From: Sepiola atlantica
Taxonomy: Eukaryota; Mollusca; Cephalopoda; Sepiida; Sepiolidae
NCBI GenBank assembly: GCA_963556195.1
Contig: OY744533.1
Span: forward strand, 52,509,808 to 52,573,807
Reading direction: 5' to 3'
Length of the DNA: 64,000 bases
The position numbers and the translations under genes are program-made. Numbering within the stretch: the first letter of the stretch is position 1; each line of letters begins with the position of its first letter. The notes below the pieces were generated by a model, which was given only the letters and a program-made list of their open reading frames with translations, was not told where the DNA came from and ran no database searches. This document shows, in pieces, positions 60,021-64,000 of this stretch.

Positions 60021-60128
60021 CTCTGCCGCATCTCTTTCCTGTATAACCTGGTTTACAAACGCATTTAAATGTTTTCGGCAATCGAATGCAGCTCCCACCA
60101 TTTTCACAAGGATCAGATTTGCAATCAC
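60021..60128 (-). CDS. EGF-like exon M3
   Basis: The domain opens DCKSDPCENGGSC, continues IRLPKTFKCVC and closes KPGYTGKRCGRG. CKSDPC fits the O-glucose consensus. CENGGSC keeps an O-fucose site using Ser instead of Thr. The usual CDKG end is CGRG here. The acceptor is TTTTCAG and the donor GTATATGA. About 177 bp upstream, where sister introns carry (TA)n, lies unrelated repeat sequence starting with a 'caaggtctgccata' motif. Confidence 0.88.
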
Positions 60129-60304
60129 CTGAAAATCGAACACAACTGGATAAAAATCTGATCAACGTTTTTGAAAATAAAATCGAGACACCTTTTTACT
60201 TGCAATACATTTAATACAAACAATCAAGTATTACATGATCACCTTCATACTTTCATTATTATTTTGTATCTTGTTCTCAAAATTCTAAAAATCTTGGTTT
60301 TTAG

Positions 60305-60660
60305 TGTATACACAAGGTCTGCCATAGGTAAGTATATAATTTTATTTCAACATAAAAATGTAACAAATGAAAAATACCTAACTCTAGTATAGAAACTAAC
60401 AAAGGCTACACATGAAGTTTGGAAAAATAAAACATGATATTTATTAAAACATTTATTAAAATTTCGTTTGCTTTCTATGGAGCTCAATGCACTTTGTTAC
60501 TATTTCAAGGACTTAACGGTATACTTTGGCGCACAAGTTCAACGGCACTTCAGCATTGTAGCTAGGTTTTATTCCTTATAATAAACGATGCTTAAAATAT
60601 ACGATTTCCGCTTTCGAATGACGCATTAAATAGAAGGAATGCTTAAGCAGCAACAAAGTT
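60305..60660. repeat. dispersed repeat, inverted relative of 41.46-41.66 kb
   Basis: Blocks 'tcattcgaaagcg', 'aaatcgtatattttt/a' and 'aagtgccgttg' are shared with 41.5 kb on the opposite strand. Both start at the (TA)n slot of an EGF module with a 'caaggtctgccata' or 'cagggtctacaata' edge. Class unknown. Confidence 0.45.
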
Positions 60661-61649
60661 ACAAAGATAAAAATATATTTACTCATAGAGGACTCAGTAT
60701 GTATCTATTACAAGAAAACCCAAAAGATAAAAAATGTATTAATCATTAAAAGTTTCCAATTCTTTTGGTAATAATAACATATCATAAATAACATGAATTT
60801 CATTGAAATATTAAGTGCACACTGGTCTGGTCTGGTCTTAACACTGACAACTTTGACCGAGGGTAAAATTAATTTTGTCAGTAAGATTAAATATTAAACT
60901 GAACCGGAATGAATGTAAATGAATTATCCTCTTATTTGATTTTAATTATTTGGACTATTTTTTTAAATTTTGGATGTTATTCTCACGATGATTCTGTTGA
61001 TGTAACGTGTTACGTTCTACGAGTGCGTATTGTTGAATTCGGGAATTGGTACAAAACTTACGAACGAAACCCGTTATTGAATCGACGTGGCTAGCTTGCC
61101 ATGACTTGGTAAAGGTCTTAAGTTATTCGTTATTGTATCCTTAGCATCGCCCGTACTGAGGCTAACACCTTTAAATCCGGAATTTTACTTACAACTTGTT
61201 ATTTCGTTGCATTTATATCACCTACACCACAATTTATTTGTTTTAAATTTTATTAAATGCAATTATTTATTTTCAGAATGTTATATTATTAAAGAAAACT
61301 GAATAGTTTAATACATTAGACGTATTTAAGATGTCAAAAAATGCAATAATCACAAATTAATTTGTATTTAATCAAATGCCAACATTTATCCAATTATATA
61401 TCACATAAATATACATATTAATGTAATTAAATATCTAAAATAATAATTATACACATTAACACCTAATTACACTGAAGGGTAAAATAAATTAATAAGGCAA
61501 TGTACTTATTAAAGAATATTGATTTTATTGTGAGACAGATATGCACGATATCTACATATGGTATATCACTTGCATTTCAGGATGTTTGTAATTGCCTTAC
61601 GTTTATAAAATGTCTAATTATATATTTTTTTTACTCGCGCGTCACTACT

Positions 61650-62040
61650 TACTAAACCCCAAAGGCCACTCGAGGATAAAGTTTACGATTGTCTGTTAGC
61701 GATAGACAACACCTTGAAGAAATTGGAACTGATGGTTGACATTAATATTTAAGTGGGTGGCTTGACAAAGAATATTTTACTTTGTGCTTAAAAACTACGA
61801 TGTTGTAGTTAGCTGGGAAGAAACCCAGTGGAAACGTATTCCACAGATGAGAAATTCTTGGAAATAAATTTTGTTCATGGAAGTTGCGTTTAGTTTCAGG
61901 TAGGCAGATGAAGGAAGAACAAATTCAGTGATGGTAAGGAAACGAATTTTGTTGCGATTTTTTTAGAGGAAGGGATTGTAATTGGAGCTCAATTTGGGAC
62001 ATAGAATGAAAATCTCATAAATATAGTGATACATTTCGTA
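61650..62040 (-). pseudogene. CR1-type LINE RT C-terminal fragment
   Basis: The minus strand reads ETKRNFHEQNLFPRISHLWN, then TFPLGFFPANYNIVVFKHKV. This is the FF.R....WN.LP......FK tail of CR1/L2-type reverse transcriptases, and differs from the 46.9 kb family. Confidence 0.6.
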
Positions 62041-62499
62041 ACATATTTTAATTTAGTTTATTATTCATTAGATAATAGTTAAACATTAAACATTAATGGT
62101 GTATTGTTTAAGTATTGATTAACGCACCATTTAACCTTGGGAAATATCACTGTTCATTTAGTTATTTATTAGATATTGATTCAATGTTAAAGTTTGATTT
62201 GATTTTGGATTACGTAATACTTAAAATGAATACTTACTGTAAAGATTTCATTATAAGTTATCTATATGACAACAACAGTGATTATACACATCGTATCTCT
62301 TTTTTTCATACATTCAGCTACAGTAAAGTAATACAATTGATTTACTTGGTATAAAACTTGTCTCAAACATCGTTATACCTAATACGATATATTTTATGTG
62401 TTTCAGAGTTGTCTTAGTTATCGTTATAAATAGGTCACTCCTGCTTCAAATAATAATGTCAGATAAATTGAAGTGTATGTATTTAAATTAGGAATCTAC

Positions 62500-62607
62500 C
62501 TTTATCACAAGTTTTTCCTGTATAACCTGGTTTACAATTACATACAAATCCTCTCTGCAATTCGGTGCACGTTCCTCCATTTTCACAAGGATTAGATGTG
62601 CAATCAC
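62500..62607 (-). CDS. EGF-like exon M2
   Basis: The 36-residue domain opens [13 protein letters not shown], continues [11 protein letters not shown] and closes [18 protein letters not shown] fits the O-glucose consensus C1-X-S-X-[PA]-C2, which only this module and M3 keep. CENGGTC fits the O-fucose site. The acceptor is TTTTGCAG and the donor GTAGATTCC rather than the usual GTATA. Its nearest relative is M1, which has the same TEL..GF core. A long variable (TA)n block starts about 196 bp upstream in transcript terms. Confidence 0.88.
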
Positions 62608-62802
62608 CTGCAAAATCAAACACACTTGACTAAATGTAAGATTAGATTAACACAATTTAAAACAAAACTTAGGAAAACCGACAAGCGAAATTTTACTTGT
62701 AATTAATTTAAAACAAGCAAAAAAATATTAATCAATCATGTCTATATATACTTCATCACTATTTTTATTTTCAAAATTCTGAAGATATCTTTCTTGGATT
62801 GC

Positions 62803-62819
62803 ATATATATATAAATATA

Positions 62820-62876
<57 letters not shown>

Positions 62877-62927
62877 ATATATATATATGTATATATATAT
62901 GTATATATATATGTATATATATATATG

Positions 62928-63025
<98 letters not shown>

Positions 63026-63031
63026 TATATA
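62803..63031. repeat. (TA)n/(TATG)n block
   Basis: About 230 bp of TA broken by TATG at irregular intervals in the M2 upstream intron. Confidence 0.95.
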
Positions 63032-63507
63032 ATAACAAGAGCCAGCTAAGAATAATAATGTCCATGATGACACTTTTCACTTATTTTAAAGCTTTAAGTT
63101 CTAGGAAGTATATTTTAAAATAATAATATGTGCTTTATACGATTAATAAAAAAATTCGAACGTGTTCATAGAATGTATCGTGTCAAAAAATAAAAAAAAG
63201 CAATAAAAATAAATTGATGTATTTTCGTCAAAAATGTCCAAATTCTGTTCGTTTTATTTTCTTAAAATCTGAAGATTATTTTGTTGATACAATTCAGGTA
63301 TTGTATTTACAAATGTCTGGCATTTATTGACAATTGATGAAGCAGTCATAACCTTTTAGATTAAAACGCAGATAAGGTTTTACTTTTCGACTGATGTGTT
63401 ATAATAAATCTTGTTGTTTTTATATGCGGCTATTTCCATTTGTAACTCATGCCTGATATCTCAATGAAAAAGTCATTTGCATTAGTTTAACGTGGTCATG
63501 AATATAC

Positions 63508-63621
63508 CTTTGTCACAAGTTTTTCCTGTATAACCTGGCCTACAATCACATTTAAATCCTCTCGGCAATTCGGTGCACGTTCCTCCATTTTCACAAGGAT
63601 TAGATGTGGATGAGCAATCAC
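63508..63621 (-). CDS. EGF-like exon M1 (114 nt)
   Basis: This is the most upstream module in the window and the only one that is not 108 nt. The domain opens [15 protein letters not shown], so the first cysteine loop has six residues instead of four, a two-codon insertion. It continues [11 protein letters not shown] and closes [12 protein letters not shown]. The acceptor reads TTTTGCAG and the donor GTATATTC. It shares the TEL..GF core with M2, 900 bp downstream, so the two are the closest local pair. CENGGTC fits the O-fucose consensus C2-X4-[ST]-C3, and [10 protein letters not shown] fits the EOGT consensus C5-X2-G-X-[ST]-G-X2-C6. All six cysteines are present and the frame is open. Confidence 0.88.
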
Positions 63622-63833
63622 CTGCAAAATCAAATACAACTCAATAAAAGTATGGTCAACATTATTCTAAACAAAAATTGTAACACACGAAAATATATTT
63701 TTAATAGTAATAAATTTAATACAAACAAATTAATATAAATCAACCATGTCTATCTATACTTTCATTACCATTTTATTTTTTCTTTACACAATTCTGAAAA
63801 TCTATTTTATAGATGATATGAATGTGTTTTTAT

Positions 63834-63835
<2 letters not shown>

Positions 63836-63870
<35 letters not shown>

Positions 63871-63871
63871 G
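63836..63871. repeat. (TA)n microsatellite
   Basis: About 34 bp of TA in the M1 upstream intron. Confidence 0.95.
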
Positions 63872-64000
63872 TATTATGTGTTGATTCAAGTCATTTCACA
63901 AATCATGTTCCAAAGTAAAGAGCGTATGCAAATGTATTATAGTTGTTTACAACAGTTTCAAGGCAGTGTTTATTTCACCTGTTACAAGGAGACATATATG

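Overview
The window is AT-rich, intron-dominated animal DNA. It is crowded with (TA)n, (TCA)n, (TTA)n and (GA)n microsatellites and with decayed transposable elements. Retroelement fragments resembling families abundant in octopus genomes, together with the microsatellite load, suggest a cephalopod mollusc. The species assignment is inference. No complete single-exon gene, rRNA, CRISPR array or prokaryotic feature is present.

The only host gene I can support lies on the minus strand and spans the whole window. Fifteen intact small exons (M1 at 63.6 kb to M15 at 5.8 kb, in transcript order) each encode one EGF-like domain. Fourteen are exactly 108 nt and M1 is 114 nt. All are phase 1-1, have canonical AG/GT splice sites and share the cysteine pattern C-X4-C-X5-C-X8-C-X-C-X8-C (M1 has X6 first). 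Three further EGF exons are broken remnants (23.6, 25.9 and 34.0 kb). The flanking introns are recognisably homologous between modules, so the unit of duplication was exon plus intron. Neither gene end lies in the window, so the protein (a multi-EGF extracellular or membrane protein) cannot be named.

The introns hold the following. 1-5 kb: TA microsatellites, a 132-bp tandem repeat and a ~350-bp degenerate repeat. 6.4-9.3 kb: an expanded TCA/TCG array, a Helitron helicase tail and an R2-like LINE tail. 10-14.5 kb: short inverted-repeat elements, a dispersed retroposon and an 80/82/52-bp higher-order satellite. 16-28 kb: SINE-like, MITE, LINE and fold-back elements and a U2-snRNA-headed SINE candidate. 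28-38 kb: LINE pieces, tandem SINE copies, a candidate solo LTR, a mariner-type element and a Penelope-like RT remnant. 42-49 kb: a Tc1/mariner transposase carrying a large palindrome, and a second R2-like LINE copy. 53-56 kb: a decayed Ty3/Gypsy-like element. 56-59 kb: a chimeric SINE and a TA minisatellite. 59-63 kb: a Helitron end, a LINE tail and the last EGF modules.

The points most worth checking are the module-by-module variation in predicted EGF glycosylation sites, the (TA)n or TE slot at one position of the paralogous introns, the U2-headed SINE, the fold-back inside a transposase, and a SINE whose duplicated 3' end lies within one target-site duplication. All alignments were done by eye. 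Boundaries of old repeats are approximate.
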